Below are positions 34,515-34,924 of a DNA stretch of 34,924 bases, piece by piece (position 1 is the stretch's first letter; every line of letters starts with the position of its first letter). The DNA comes from Spirochaetaceae bacterium 4572_59. GTDB taxonomy: Bacteria; Spirochaetota; Spirochaetia; DSM-2461. The translations under genes were made by a program, and so were the position numbers. The stretch spans positions 93,520 to 128,443 of the forward strand of contig NBMC01000005.1 of the NCBI GenBank assembly GCA_002084805.1, read 5' to 3'. The notes under the pieces are model-generated. The model had not been told where the DNA came from. It did no database searches and worked only from the letters and a program-made list of their open reading frames with translations.

Positions 34515-34544
34515 TTGACCCCTATTCCGTTTTTTTGCTATATT
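34515..34544 (+). promoter_or_regulatory. Promoter of the tRNA-Gly pair
   Basis: TTGACC (34515-34520) and TATATT (34539-34544) are separated by 18 bases, about 35 bases before the first tRNA. A small TTGCC/GGCAA hairpin follows (34550-34563). Confidence 0.65.
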
Positions 34545-34578
34545 CCTTCTTGCCTGAGGGCAACAAGAGCAAATCAAT

Positions 34579-34650
<72 letters not shown>

Positions 34651-34706
34651 CTTATTTAAAAAACAATAATATAAGCTGCAAAATTTATATTATTCATTAC
34701 ACATTT

Positions 34707-34778
<72 letters not shown>

Positions 34779-34783
34779 CTTTT

Positions 34784-34821
34784 AATAAATAAGACCAATC
34801 TTCAAATTGGTCTTATTTATT
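34784..34821 (+). terminator. Strong intrinsic terminator after the tRNA pair
   Basis: Sixteen-base arms (34784-34799 and 34806-34821) are exact reverse complements around the loop CTTCAA. The 3' arm is T-rich (TCTTATTTATT) and is followed by TATAAC. Near symmetry may let it stop transcription from either side. Confidence 0.8.
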
Positions 34822-34846
34822 TATAACTCAAAGTTCGCATACCTCT

Positions 34847-34924
34847 TCAAGCAACTGACTCGAAGTGATTTTTCAATGTTAGAGGCAGTTGTCTGAGGAA
34901 CTTGTTCAATGTCTCATTTAGTTT
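34847..34924 (-). other. Possible 3' end of an unidentified minus-strand gene
   Basis: From the right edge a minus-strand frame of 25 codons (KLNETLNKFLRQLPLTLKNH ...) ends in TGA at 34847-34849, just before the tRNA terminator. It is amphipathic and could be the end of a longer gene, but this is too short to be assigned. The rest of 34822-34846 holds nothing I recognise. Confidence 0.2.

Noticed and set aside
34845..34924. Transposase end or insertion-sequence edge at the right end
   Set aside because: Only 25 codons are visible and no terminal inverted repeat or known motif could be seen.

Overview
The window looks like chromosomal DNA of a free-living, fermentative bacterium, most likely a spirochaete (Spirochaeta/Oceanispirochaeta/Sediminispirochaeta-like). 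This rests on overall protein character: a divergent Aat-like aminoacyl-transferase, a DUF3943 outer-membrane protein, cyclic-nucleotide-binding/GGDEF proteins, signal peptides and a lipoprotein of a Gram-negative type, and anaerobic amino-acid fermentation genes. Without a database search the phylum is an inference.

Layout. 1-3.2 kb (minus): the end of an Aat-like gene, a membrane-anchored thioredoxin-like gene whose ribosome-binding site lies in a perfect hairpin, a LuxR-type regulator and an unrecognised lipoprotein. 3.4-5.9 kb: adenine deaminase (plus) convergent with a DTW-domain tRNA acp3U transferase (minus). 5.9-6.7 kb: a TrmB-type regulator with a strong promoter and almost no leader. 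6.8-19.1 kb: an amino-acid catabolic island with alanine racemase (minus), then a plus-strand operon ord-ortA-ortB-oraS-oraE-mutL-like-orr for oxidative ornithine degradation, then convergent argF and arcA (minus). 19.1-22.8 kb (minus): a frameshifted cNMP-like protein, RNase D and a DUF1456 protein. 22.9-27.0 kb (plus): a NlpC/P60-MORN protein and two overlapping signalling genes, cNMP-degenerate GGDEF and cNMP-GGDEF-DHH-DHHA1. 27.0-28.6 kb (minus): a DUF3943 outer-membrane protein and a frameshifted small outer-membrane protein. 28.7-34.4 kb (minus): purB-guaB-purA-guaA. 34.5-34.8 kb (plus): two identical tRNA-Gly(TCC) genes and a terminator.

How the genes work together. ArcA and ornithine carbamoyltransferase can turn arginine into ornithine. 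Orr, OraS/OraE, Ord and OrtA/OrtB then take ornithine to acetyl-CoA and D-alanine, the MutL-like ATPase probably reactivates the B12 mutase, and the divergent alanine racemase could convert the D-alanine product. The four purine genes form the complete IMP-to-AMP and IMP-to-GMP branch point, and adenine deaminase is a salvage enzyme in the same window.

Most notable observations: the ornithine racemase gene continues in frame into an arginase-fold domain that has lost five of six metal ligands, so it appears to be a racemase/pseudo-arginase fusion. A second is a single protein joining a cNMP sensor, an intact GGDEF domain and an intact DHH/DHHA1 phosphoesterase. Two genes (about 19.70 kb and 28.41 kb) are split by single-base frameshifts.
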